Below are positions 1-6,869 of a stretch of 9,050 nt of DNA, piece by piece. This DNA is from Candidatus Kapaibacterium sp. (GTDB taxonomy: Bacteria; Bacteroidota; Ignavibacteria; Kapaibacteriales; Kapaibacteriaceae): the NCBI GenBank assembly GCA_030830285.1, contig JAURNF010000003.1, positions 1-9,050 on the forward strand, in the 5' to 3' direction. The notes under the pieces were generated by a model. The model saw nothing but the letters and a program-made list of their open reading frames with translations. It did not search any database and was not told the origin of the DNA. Numbering within the stretch: the first letter of the stretch is position 1; each line of letters begins with the position of its first letter. The translations under genes were made by a program, and so were the position numbers.

Positions 1-504
1 CGCCACGATTGCTGAGAGACCGTATGCGAATTGGAATCGGAATGCTACATAGAGCAGGATGATGATCGTTGCGAGGAAGAGCGAAAGCGCAGAATCAAAT
101 GCAAGCTCGCTCGAAACCTTAGGGTCGACGTTGTCAGCCCCAAGGAGCGTCACTGTATCATTTGAGAATGACTTCTGAAGCCCAGCAACGATATCCGCTG
201 AAATCTCCGAAGCGCGCCCTGTTTCGTTGATACGAATCAGGTACTCACCCGTTGTGCCGAAGCTCTTGATTTCAGCACCACCGAAGCCGATTTCGCCTAC
301 CGCTGCACGCACTTGATCAGCACTTGCCGACTGCTTAGCAAACTTCACTGTGATTTGCGTACCGCCTGTGAAGTCGATACCGAGATCGATCATTCCTGGA
401 AGAAATGTTGCTGCCAGACCGATCAGCGCGATGATCACCGACGCGCGGAAGATCGCAACGCGATTCGATACGAAGTCGATGTTGGTTTTTTTGATCAGGT
501 CCAT
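1..504 (-). CDS. secF: Protein translocase subunit SecF (partial, C-terminus beyond left edge)
   Basis: SecF pairs with SecD in the inner membrane and uses the proton gradient to help pull preproteins out of the SecYEG channel on the periplasmic side. Only the N-terminal 168 codons lie in the window, and the frame stays open to base 1. The protein starts MDLIKKTNIDF, then has a first membrane segment (about residues 17-34). The family signature DFTGGT follows at about residues 44-49, then a small periplasmic domain, and a second hydrophobic stretch ends in the SecF-like motif YVAFRFQFAYG near the edge. The ATG is 1 nt after the secD stop codon (TAA C ATG), and an AGAGGA ribosome site lies inside the secD end, so the two genes should be translationally coupled. 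The separate secF (not a SecDF fusion) is a taxonomic hint. Identification is firm; only the truncation by the window edge limits it. Confidence 0.95.
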   Translation of the reverse strand, partial: MDLIKKTNIDFVSNRVAIFRASVIIALIGLAATFLPGMIDLGIDFTGGTQITVKFAKQSASADQVRAAVGEIGFGGAEIKSFGTTGEYLIRINETGRASEISADIVAGLQKSFSNDTVTLLGADNVDPKVSSELAFDSALSLFLATIIILLYVAFRFQFAYGLSAIVA

Positions 505-505
505 G

Positions 506-2578
506 TTATGCCGTCCTCTTCTGTCCAATGTTGAAAGTTGTCGCGCCGCTCGCTGCAATCAGCGTGAACATTGCGCGCGTTACAACCACAGCTGTGAAGA
601 GCGTGATAACAGCACCCACAAGCAGTGTTACAGCGAAACCGCGAACCGGACCCGAACCCCAGATGAGAAGCGGGACTGTCGCAAGAATGTTCGTCAAGTT
701 CGAGTCGATGATGGCACTCCAAGCCTTCTCAAAGCCTTGATCGATGGCAACCTTCAGCGTCTTACCCGCGTACAACTCTTCCCGCATACGCTCGAAGATG
801 AGGATGTTCGCGTCCACCGCCATCGCTGTTGAAAGGATGATACCGGCAATACCAGGAAGCGTGAGTGTTCCACCGAAGCCGGCAAGACCAGCAATCACGA
901 GCAGAACGTTCATCATCAGTGCGATGTCTGCAAGTCCGCCGCCCCACACATAGTAGGCGAGCATGAAGAGCACGATCAACGCAAATGAGAGAAGTGAGCT
1001 TGTCACACCACGACGAATAGAGTCTTCACCGAGTGATGGACCAACAACGCGCTCTTCGATAATCTTTACAGGAGCCTTCAGTGCACCGGCCTTCAGCACA
1101 ACTGCGAGAAGGTTCGCTTCTTCAGGGCTTGTTGCACCAGTGATCTGTGATGAACCACCTGTGATCTTGTTCTGAACCGTCGGAGCCGAGTACACGCGTC
1201 CGTCAAGGATGATCGCGATACGCTTGCCGATGTTTGCACCAGTGATCTGAGCCCAGCGCTCAGCACCCTCACCAGTCATTTCCATGAGCACCATTGGCTG
1301 GTTGCTCGACTGGTCGAAGCTCGGGAAGGCCTCAGTTACGACATCACCCGTGAGGTCTGCTTCGCGGACCACACCGTAGACGTTGTAGAACTCAGGTGTT
1401 CCATCCTTTGCAGGCGTGCCTTCTGGACGTGCAGCAACCACGATGTCGAGGTCTGCAGGCATTGCGCGCTTCACGTCTGGACGCTCCAAGTACTTCAGGA
1501 ACTGCTGAAGCATTGTGCCGCTGACAACGAAGTTGTAGATGCCCTGCTCTGGGAAATCTTCCGCCTTCTTGAGAATGAGGTCGAAGTTCTGGAACGACGA
1601 CTTTTCGCTCTGTGCGAAGAGGCCCGTAAGCATGTACGTGAATGGGTAGTCACGCTTCACGCGGCGAGCAACTTCATCGTCGCTCAAACCAGCATATGGG
1701 TTTGCGTTCTTCTTTGATGTGTCTGTTGTTGCAGTTGCAGCAGCTGCTGTGTCCTTCTTCGCTGTGTCAGCCTTTGCGATTGCAGACGAGTCCTTTGCAA
1801 CTGCCGTCGAATCCTTGGCTGTCGTATCAGCGACTGGCTCGGCAGCTACAACACCCTTGAGCACATTGTCGATCGTGTAGAACGTACGGATGAGGTCACG
1901 GTTCATCATCACGCGCTTGAACTCAAGACGCGCAGTCGTCTGAATCAGCGAGCGGATTTCCTTCTCGTCCTTTACGTCCGGAAGCTCGATCACAATGCGG
2001 CGTGCGCCCTGCTTCTGAATATTGACTTCAGAGAGGTCGTACTTGTTGATACGCTGACGGATAACTTCCATCGCTTGATCAACAGCGCCTGCAGCGTCGT
2101 TACGAAGCTTTTCTTCGATCGCCTTCTCTGGGTCGCCACCCTTGGCTTCATCCGAGCTGCTCAGCGGGAAGTACTGCAGCAGCGACTTGCCCGAGGCACG
2201 GAAGTTTGCCAGGTAGGTGTCGAGCACGTCGAGGTCCGTGTTATCGGTCTGCGTGCGCGTCTTCTCCAGGATGCTCGTGAAGCCTTCGTCCACGCTGAGC
2301 GGGTCGGCAGACTCTTCGATGAGCTTGAGAATGTCCACTTCAAGCGTCACGTACATACCACCACGGAGGTCAAGACCTAGCTTGAGGCGCGCATTACGAG
2401 CCTTGGCGAAATCCTCGCCATTTACAAGATCCCAGCTCTCGAGCGCTGCTGAGTCGCCAATAAGGCTCTCGCGCTCCTGGTTCATACGGTAATAATTGTA
2501 CGTTGGCCACAGCAGGTAAGCACCCGCTACGATGGGCAACAAGATGAGCAGCCATTTGCTCCACGTCTTCGAACTCAA
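506..2578 (-). CDS. secD: Protein translocase subunit SecD
   Basis: SecD is the large periplasm-exposed subunit of the SecDF export motor. The 690-residue protein has a first membrane helix at about 8-24 and the family signature LGLDLRGG at 67-74. A large P1 periplasmic region follows (about 75-510), including RQRINKYDLSEVNIQKQG near 174-191 and GPSLGEDSIRRG near 513-524. Five C-terminal helices carry the highly conserved AVDANILIFERMRE at 587-600. Residues about 249-290 form an Ala/Thr/Lys/Asp/Ser-rich low-complexity insert inside P1. The start is TTG at 2578: GGAGGA sits just upstream, an in-frame TAG lies five codons upstream, and the first in-frame ATG (residue 32) would delete helix 1. 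secF follows after 1 nt. The gene diverges from trmB. At 690 residues it is longer than the roughly 600-residue E. coli protein, partly because of the insert. Confidence 0.97.
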   Translation of the reverse strand: MSSKTWSKWLLILLPIVAGAYLLWPTYNYYRMNQERESLIGDSAALESWDLVNGEDFAKARNARLKLGLDLRGGMYVTLEVDILKLIEESADPLSVDEGFTSILEKTRTQTDNTDLDVLDTYLANFRASGKSLLQYFPLSSSDEAKGGDPEKAIEEKLRNDAAGAVDQAMEVIRQRINKYDLSEVNIQKQGARRIVIELPDVKDEKEIRSLIQTTARLEFKRVMMNRDLIRTFYTIDNVLKGVVAAEPVADTTAKDSTAVAKDSSAIAKADTAKKDTAAAATATTDTSKKNANPYAGLSDDEVARRVKRDYPFTYMLTGLFAQSEKSSFQNFDLILKKAEDFPEQGIYNFVVSGTMLQQFLKYLERPDVKRAMPADLDIVVAARPEGTPAKDGTPEFYNVYGVVREADLTGDVVTEAFPSFDQSSNQPMVLMEMTGEGAERWAQITGANIGKRIAIILDGRVYSAPTVQNKITGGSSQITGATSPEEANLLAVVLKAGALKAPVKIIEERVVGPSLGEDSIRRGVTSSLLSFALIVLFMLAYYVWGGGLADIALMMNVLLVIAGLAGFGGTLTLPGIAGIILSTAMAVDANILIFERMREELYAGKTLKVAIDQGFEKAWSAIIDSNLTNILATVPLLIWGSGPVRGFAVTLLVGAVITLFTAVVVTRAMFTLIAASGATTFNIGQKRTA
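514..519 (-). promoter_or_regulatory. Ribosome binding site of secF inside the end of secD
   Basis: On the minus strand AGAGGA precedes the secF ATG with a 9-nt spacer. It lies inside the last codons of secD, which supports the chosen secF start and tight coupling of the two subunits. Confidence 0.7.
1709..1834 (-). repeat. Low-complexity coding insert in SecD (AKD/DTA-rich)
   Basis: This stretch encodes SecD residues about 249-290, made almost entirely of Ala, Thr, Asp, Lys, Ser and Val. Short units such as AKDST, AKDSS and DTAKKD recur imperfectly. It lies in the periplasmic P1 domain between a conserved block ending in EFKRVMMNRDL and the block resuming at NPYAGLSDDE. It is probably a flexible linker. 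Reading frame and codon use stay normal through it, so it is not a frameshift artefact. Comparable unstructured inserts occur in SecDF proteins of Bacteroidota (recalled, not checked here). Confidence 0.75.
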
Positions 2579-2581
2579 GCG

Positions 2582-2587
2582 TCCTCC
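2582..2587 (-). promoter_or_regulatory. Ribosome binding site that fixes the TTG start of secD
   Basis: On the minus strand GGAGGA ends 3 nt before the TTG at 2578. Together with the in-frame TAG at 2593-2591 it leaves TTG as the only reasonable start that keeps the first membrane helix. The spacer is slightly short. Confidence 0.65.
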
Positions 2588-2601
2588 GTTCTAACTCTAT
2601 C

Positions 2602-2620
2602 GGCATGGGACTTCCCTGCC
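2602..2620 (-). promoter_or_regulatory. Imperfect dyad in the secD leader
   Basis: The 19 bases GGCATGGGACTTCCCTGCC fold back on themselves: seven of nine pairs are Watson-Crick, one is G-T wobble and one is mismatched. On the minus strand this would place a small stem about 14 nt upstream of the secD ribosome site. It has no U-tract, so it is not a terminator. It could be an operator, a leader hairpin or chance. Confidence 0.25.
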
Positions 2621-2648
2621 ATCCATAATGTGACGGCAGATAAGACGG

Positions 2649-2656
2649 CGAATATA
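2649..2656 (-). promoter_or_regulatory. Candidate -7/-10 element for secDF
   Basis: On the minus strand the sequence reads TATATTCG. This is one mismatch from TAnnTTTG, the -7 consensus of the Bacteroidetes primary sigma factor. A transcript would start near 2643, giving a leader of about 65 nt that includes the dyad at 2602-2620. I see no good TTG-type upstream box at the expected distance. The claim rests on position and partial match only. Confidence 0.25.
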
Positions 2657-2664
2657 CGGAATGG

Positions 2665-2672
2665 TACATTTG
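2665..2672 (+). promoter_or_regulatory. Candidate -7 element for the trmB operon
   Basis: TACATTTG matches the Bacteroidetes -7 consensus TAnnTTTG exactly and lies in the divergent gap just before trmB. Transcription would begin at about 2677-2680. That is practically on the first possible trmB ATG and about 50 nt before the second (2731). No clear TTTG box is visible 19-21 nt upstream. Whether this lineage uses the Bacteroidetes consensus is assumed. Confidence 0.3.
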
Positions 2673-2679
2673 CAGAACT

Positions 2680-3405
2680 ATGGATCGACGCATTGCCGAT
2701 AGTCCGGAGATAAATTGGGCGGCCTACCCTATGCCCAGGGTGCGCCATCATGTGAATTCCCAAGCCTACCTCCCCGCCTCACAACACCACATTCTGCCTA
2801 CCTGGTACCCTCCGGCGATCACCGAGGGGGCATGGGGCGATTGGTTCGCCAATGGACGCTCCGCGGAGGTATTAGACGTGGGTTGCGGACGTGGGGCGTT
2901 CTTGGTTCGACACGCCTTGGCCTTCCCAGAGCTCAATATCCTGGGTCTGGAGGTGCGCCAGATCCTCACCGAGTGGATCTCGGGCGTGATCGCGGGCGAG
3001 CACATCGGCAATGCCCATGCGGAATGGTACTCCATTGCCAATGGGTTAGACTGGATCCCAGCCGCGTCGGTGCAGTACGCGGTGTACCTGTTCCCCGACC
3101 CATGGCCGAAAAAGCGGCACCACAAGCGCCGGGCATTCACCGAGGAGTTTCTCGGCATGCTCCACCGGGTACTGGTGCCAGGGGGCAAGCTCTGGCTGGC
3201 TACCGATCGAGAAGACGTCGACGCCTACCAACGGGAGGTTCTCGCAGCATCACGCTACTTCCGTCTGCGCGAGGTTGATGCCACCACCCCGTGGCCGTTT
3301 CCTTTTGCCACAGATCAGCAAATGTTCTGTGACGCCAAGGGTATCCCCTACGTTACGTACTACGCGGAACGGATCGATGAGCTCCCTGAACCTTCTGGTA
3401 CCTGA
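2680..3405 (+). CDS. trmB: tRNA (guanine-N7-)-methyltransferase TrmB
   Basis: TrmB uses S-adenosylmethionine to make 7-methylguanosine at position 46 of the tRNA variable loop. The 241 residues show the family pattern. RVRHHVNS near 20-27 resembles the conserved N-terminal RxRxHVNP. Methyltransferase motif I is VLDVGCGRG (64-72), with the acidic LGLEVR at 88-93. The hallmark FPDPWPKKRHHKRR is at 138-151, and LWLATD at 171-176. The C-terminal TxYE-like element reads TYYAER and the chain ends soon after, so this part is altered or short. Two starts are possible, ATG 2680 and ATG 2731, and neither has a good ribosome site. The conserved block begins right after the second, so 2731 may be the true start. 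The gene is richer in GC than its neighbours (about 61% by hand count over 2761-3360). It overlaps aat by 29 nt and diverges from secD. Confidence 0.93.
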   Translation: MDRRIADSPEINWAAYPMPRVRHHVNSQAYLPASQHHILPTWYPPAITEGAWGDWFANGRSAEVLDVGCGRGAFLVRHALAFPELNILGLEVRQILTEWISGVIAGEHIGNAHAEWYSIANGLDWIPAASVQYAVYLFPDPWPKKRHHKRRAFTEEFLGMLHRVLVPGGKLWLATDREDVDAYQREVLAASRYFRLREVDATTPWPFPFATDQQMFCDAKGIPYVTYYAERIDELPEPSGT

Positions 3406-3964
3406 TCTCCTCGTGATTGGGTATCGGAACGGCTTCTTTCCGATGGGCGATCCAGAGACCGGCGATATCAATTGGCATCGACCAGACCCTCGGGCGATTA
3501 TTCCGCTCGATGGCGTGCGTGTTTCGCCATCTCTGCGTGCAACGCTCCGAAAGGGGCGATACTCCATAACCGTCAACACGTCGTTTCACGACGTCATCAC
3601 GGCATGTGCAGATCGTCCTGATTGCTGGATCACACCAAGCGTGATCGATGCCTACACGGAACTTCACCACCTCGGTCTGGCCCATAGCGTTGAGTCGTGG
3701 CACAATGGGTACTTGGTGGGCGGACTCTACGGAGTTGCTCTTGGTGGAGCATTCTTCGGTGAATCAATGTTCTCGCGGATGAACGACGCATCAAAGGTTA
3801 GCTTTGTAGCACTCGTTGAGCGATTGCGCGAGCGTGGATTCAGTCTCCTCGATACCCAGTACATCAATGAATTTACAGCGTCGTTGGGTGCGATCGAGAT
3901 TCCTGATGCCACATATCAGCACCTGCTGCAATCGTGTGTCGACAATGACGTTTCGTTTGTGTAA
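3377..3964 (+). CDS. aat: Leucyl/phenylalanyl-tRNA--protein transferase
   Basis: Aat transfers Leu or Phe from charged tRNA to proteins with an N-terminal Arg or Lys, marking them for ClpS/ClpAP degradation. The 195-residue product shows the family order: GYRNGFFPMGDP (15-26), WHRPDPRAIIPLD (33-45), WITPSVIDAY, GLAHSVESW, GGLYGVALGGAFFGESMFS and NDASK. Glu129 of GESMFS, Asp159 and Gln161 have the spacing of the E. coli catalytic-site residues Glu156, Asp186 and Gln188 (recalled). The usual DCQ is DTQ, and the usual His-Leu before SLGA is Glu-Phe (NEFTASLGA). The frame is open upstream to 3275, but the extra residues have no family features and lie inside trmB. ATG 3377 places the FFPM motif at the expected distance. 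The ribosome site is weak. The gene sits between trmB and the PBP gene, probably co-transcribed. Confidence 0.94.
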   Translation: MSSLNLLVPDLLVIGYRNGFFPMGDPETGDINWHRPDPRAIIPLDGVRVSPSLRATLRKGRYSITVNTSFHDVITACADRPDCWITPSVIDAYTELHHLGLAHSVESWHNGYLVGGLYGVALGGAFFGESMFSRMNDASKVSFVALVERLRERGFSLLDTQYINEFTASLGAIEIPDATYQHLLQSCVDNDVSFV

Positions 3965-3988
3965 CCGATCACTTCCTGCATTCTTGCC

Positions 3989-6139
3989 GTGACACCACGT
4001 TGGAATATCGACCCTCTTCGAACAACCAAGATTGCGTTGTGGGGTATCGGTATCTGTGTTGTGATTGCCGTGATGTTCATCGCCTACGTTCTCAGCGATG
4101 GTCTGCCAACACTTGATCAACTCGAAGACCCACGACAAGATCTCGCCACGCAGGTGTACAGCTCGGATGGTGTGCTGCTCGAACACTTCGCAACAACACG
4201 CCGTACGTACACACCGTATGATTCGATCCCACAGTCGTTTGTACACGCGCTGATCGCCACAGAGGATCGCGAGTTCTACAATCACTGGGGCGTACACGCA
4301 GTGCGCATTGTGAAGGCCGCCGTGAAGAATGTGCTTTCGCTTCGCACGAAGGAAGGTGCATCAACAATCACACAGCAGCTGGCTCGCAATCTGTACTTCT
4401 CCCGTGAGCAGACACTTGCACGGAAGGTGCGCGAGGCATGGACGGCGTTTCAGATCGAACGCACGTATACGAAGAATGAAATTCTGGAGATGTACTCCAA
4501 CACGGTGTACTACGGTCGTGGCGCGTACGGTATTCGCGTTGCATCACAGGTGTACTTCAACAAAGAACCAATGAAGCTCACGGTTGCGGAGAGCGCATAC
4601 TTGGTTGGACTCTTCAAAGCGCCAGAGAAGTTCGGACAAGACGATTCGGCGGGCATTTCTCGACGCAATCTGATCTTGGGCATGATGCACGACGAAGGGT
4701 ACATCGCCGACGATGTTCTTGCACGATCGCTTGCTGAGCCCCTTGTCAAACCAGCTCTTGCAGAGGTGCGCCGCGGGATTGCACCGCACTTTGTGGAAAC
4801 AATCCGTCAACTCTTGGGTCGCGATGGCGAGCTTGCTGACAAGTTGAAGGGTCACGATCTCTATCGCGACGGACTCGTGATTTACACAACGCTGGACTCG
4901 CGGATCCAACGCTATGCGAACGACGCGGTGGATGAACATTTAGCACAGTACCAACGCACGTTTGAAGCATCATGGTCATGGAAGTCGCGATCTGAGTTGC
5001 TCGACGCGGTGATTCGCAGAGCGGCAACGAAGCGAAGCGATTACATCGCTGCGTCGCAATCTGAGCGAGAGGAGATTCTTCGAACACTCAGACGTAATCG
5101 CGCATTCGTCGATAGTGTAAAGCGCGACGTCACAACGATTCAGACAGGTGTTGTTGTGCTCGACGTTCGCACGGGCGCAATCCTCGGCATGGTGGGTGCA
5201 TCGCCACAGAGCATGAAGCTCAATACTGCAGCGCGGTATTCGCTCAATCATGCGTCGCAAATTCGCCGTCAACCTGGCTCGTCGTTTAAGCCTTTCGTAT
5301 ACGCGAGTGCACTCCAGCACGGTCTATCTCCAGAGTCGAAGATCGAGAGCGGTCCATTCAGTAAGCAGTTGGCTGACGGTACACTATGGGCACCGCGTGG
5401 ATCGAGCAAGAACGGTGGTCCGATGCCACTTCGTGCAGCGCTGAAGTTCTCTACGAACTCTGTTGCAGCTCGTTTGATTACTGAGCATACCACACCGAGT
5501 GATGTGATCACACTGTGTCGCGACTTAGGCATCACCTCACCGATGGTTGCCGTTCCTGCGCTCTGTCTTGGTACGTCGGAACTATCGCCGCTTGAAATCA
5601 CCTCTGCCTACGCTGCATTTGGTAACGAGGGAGTGCATGTGTCGCCGACGTACATCACACGGATCGAGGATCGCATGGGCAACGTGCTGTATCAGGCTCG
5701 CATGCCTGCACAAGCGATGGATGCACTGCCCGACTCCGTTGCGCGCCATATGTTGTCGATGATGCAGGGCGTTGTCGATGGCGGAACGGCATCCAGCATT
5801 CGCCGCTTCTACAAGGGTCCTGCTGCCGGAAAGACAGGCACAACAAACGATTTCGCTGATGCGTGGTTCGTTGGCCTCACACCTGAGCTTGCTTGTGGAG
5901 TGTGGGTGGGCTTCGATGATCGACGCATCCAATTCACCGGTGATTATGGTCAGGGTGGTCGCGCAGCTGCACCAGTCTTTGGACGCTTGATGCAGCGCGT
6001 GTATTCAGACCAAGGACTACCGTGGCGCAGAACGTCGTTCACCGTTGCACGTGATTCAACAGACACTGTAAGTGTCGAGATGATGCGCAACCCTCCTTCG
6101 GAGCAGATTCTCGACGAAGCTCAGGATACCATTCGATGA
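3989..6139 (+). CDS. Class A penicillin-binding protein (PBP1A-like, bifunctional transglycosylase/transpeptidase)
   Basis: This enzyme polymerises lipid II glycan strands and cross-links their peptides on the outer face of the inner membrane. The 716 residues start with a cytoplasmic stub and one membrane anchor (about 12-34). The GT51 transglycosylase follows, with ATEDREFYNHWG (catalytic Glu92), EGASTITQQLARN (122-134) and RKVREAW. A linker of about 120 residues leads to the transpeptidase. Its motifs are SxxK at Ser431-Lys434 (PGSSFKPF), SxN at 488-490 (STN) and KTG at 615-617 (KTGTT). All key residues are present, so it should be active. The start is GTG 3989: an in-frame stop, which is the aat stop codon, lies 24 nt upstream, and no recognisable ribosome site precedes the GTG. 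The stop overlaps the next gene as ATGA. The subtype (1A, 1B or other) cannot be settled from sequence alone. Confidence 0.95.
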   Translation: MTPRWNIDPLRTTKIALWGIGICVVIAVMFIAYVLSDGLPTLDQLEDPRQDLATQVYSSDGVLLEHFATTRRTYTPYDSIPQSFVHALIATEDREFYNHWGVHAVRIVKAAVKNVLSLRTKEGASTITQQLARNLYFSREQTLARKVREAWTAFQIERTYTKNEILEMYSNTVYYGRGAYGIRVASQVYFNKEPMKLTVAESAYLVGLFKAPEKFGQDDSAGISRRNLILGMMHDEGYIADDVLARSLAEPLVKPALAEVRRGIAPHFVETIRQLLGRDGELADKLKGHDLYRDGLVIYTTLDSRIQRYANDAVDEHLAQYQRTFEASWSWKSRSELLDAVIRRAATKRSDYIAASQSEREEILRTLRRNRAFVDSVKRDVTTIQTGVVVLDVRTGAILGMVGASPQSMKLNTAARYSLNHASQIRRQPGSSFKPFVYASALQHGLSPESKIESGPFSKQLADGTLWAPRGSSKNGGPMPLRAALKFSTNSVAARLITEHTTPSDVITLCRDLGITSPMVAVPALCLGTSELSPLEITSAYAAFGNEGVHVSPTYITRIEDRMGNVLYQARMPAQAMDALPDSVARHMLSMMQGVVDGGTASSIRRFYKGPAAGKTGTTNDFADAWFVGLTPELACGVWVGFDDRRIQFTGDYGQGGRAAAPVFGRLMQRVYSDQGLPWRRTSFTVARDSTDTVSVEMMRNPPSEQILDEAQDTIR

Positions 6140-6816
6140 ACGCACAACACCACGATTCTTCAGCACATCCATCATGGTCGTTCACGGATGGACGCTCCAT
6201 GCCTGTTGGTACACTGTATTGCATTGGTCGCAACTATGCAGATCACGCTGCAGAGATGCAGGCGTCCGTGCCGACCGATCCTATCGTATTCCTCAAGCCA
6301 CCGGCTGCGCTCATCCCGTCGGGTAACACCCTCGTGCTTCCATCGTGGACGTCAGACGTGCACCACGAAGTTGAGTGTGTTGTTGTACTGGGGCAGGATT
6401 TGCGCGACTGCAACAAACACGATGCATGGTCTGCGATTGCTGGTGTCGGAGTTGGACTCGACCTCACTGCGCGTGATGTGCAACAGCGAGCAAAGTCGGC
6501 TGGACATCCGTGGGCAGTGGCGAAGTCGTGGTATGGATCCGCACCAGTGAGTACAATCGTTCCGTTTGAGCAGTCAGCGCAAGGTCCATGGGATCTACGC
6601 TGTAGTGTCAACGGTGAGCTTCGTCAGAATGGATCAACCGCAGCAATGGAACGCAGCATTCCGATGCTCATTCAGTATCTCGCAAGTGTCTTCTCGTTGC
6701 GTCGTGGCGATGCAATCTTCACAGGCACTCCAGCTGGCGTCGGACCCATTCGTTCTGGGGATTTGGTAGCTGGTGAACTTGGAACAATCGCTCGCGTGGA
6801 ACTCCACGTCGGTTGA
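6136..6816 (+). CDS. Fumarylacetoacetate hydrolase (FAH) family protein, YcgM/FAHD1-like
   Basis: The 226-residue protein has the single-domain FAH fold. Motifs in order are CIGRNYADHAAEM (29-41), DPIVFLKPPAAL, HHEVE (76-80), GLDLTARDVQ (107-116), GHPWAVAKSWYGSAP, SVNGELRQNG and TGTPAGVGP (196-204). Glu78, Glu80 and Asp109 correspond to the divalent-metal ligands of the family, and Lys130 to the conserved active-site Lys. The layout, including the AGxPW and TGTPxGVGP blocks, resembles E. coli YcgM. Members are described as acylpyruvate hydrolases, oxaloacetate decarboxylases or enol-oxaloacetate tautomerases, and the substrate cannot be read from sequence. The ATG overlaps the PBP stop by 4 nt, with AGGA upstream. 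ATG at residue 22 is an alternative start closer to the usual family N-terminus. It precedes kmo, but a role in tryptophan breakdown is only a possibility. Confidence 0.9.
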   Translation: MNAQHHDSSAHPSWSFTDGRSMPVGTLYCIGRNYADHAAEMQASVPTDPIVFLKPPAALIPSGNTLVLPSWTSDVHHEVECVVVLGQDLRDCNKHDAWSAIAGVGVGLDLTARDVQQRAKSAGHPWAVAKSWYGSAPVSTIVPFEQSAQGPWDLRCSVNGELRQNGSTAAMERSIPMLIQYLASVFSLRRGDAIFTGTPAGVGPIRSGDLVAGELGTIARVELHVG

Positions 6817-6837
6817 ATTGTTTCTACCCTGCACGTA

Positions 6838-6853
6838 TTTCAACACGTTGAAA
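6838..6853 (+). promoter_or_regulatory. 16-bp near-perfect palindrome upstream of kmo (candidate operator)
   Basis: TTTCAACACGTTGAAA has 7-bp perfect arms (TTTCAAC/GTTGAAA) around a 2-base centre. It lies in the 53-bp gap between the FAH-family gene and kmo, ending 16 nt before the kmo ATG. The symmetry and size fit a dimeric repressor site. There is no T-tract, so it is a poor terminator. A TTG at 6813-6815 and TATTTC at 6836-6841 could be weak promoter boxes overlapped by the palindrome. The regulator is unknown. Confidence 0.4.
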
Positions 6854-6869
6854 CAGAGATGAACTAGAT

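Noticed and set aside
486..492. Run of seven T (A7 on the secF strand, codons 5-7), a possible slippage site.
   Set aside because: The secF frame is intact, A-runs at Lys codons are common, and no alternative frame product or stimulatory structure is apparent.
350..832. Long plus-strand open frame opposite secF/secD.
   Set aside because: It is a shadow of well-supported minus-strand genes; its product is Cys/Arg-rich, without recognisable motifs, and no promoter or ribosome site supports it.
3275..3376. Upstream in-frame extension of aat from an ATG at 3275 (34 extra residues).
   Set aside because: It lies inside trmB, has no Aat-family features, and would put the FFPM motif too far from the N-terminus. 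ATG 3377 is the better start.
3791..4297. 168-codon minus-strand open frame across the aat/PBP junction.
   Set aside because: It is antisense to conserved motifs of two well-identified genes and has no family features of its own.
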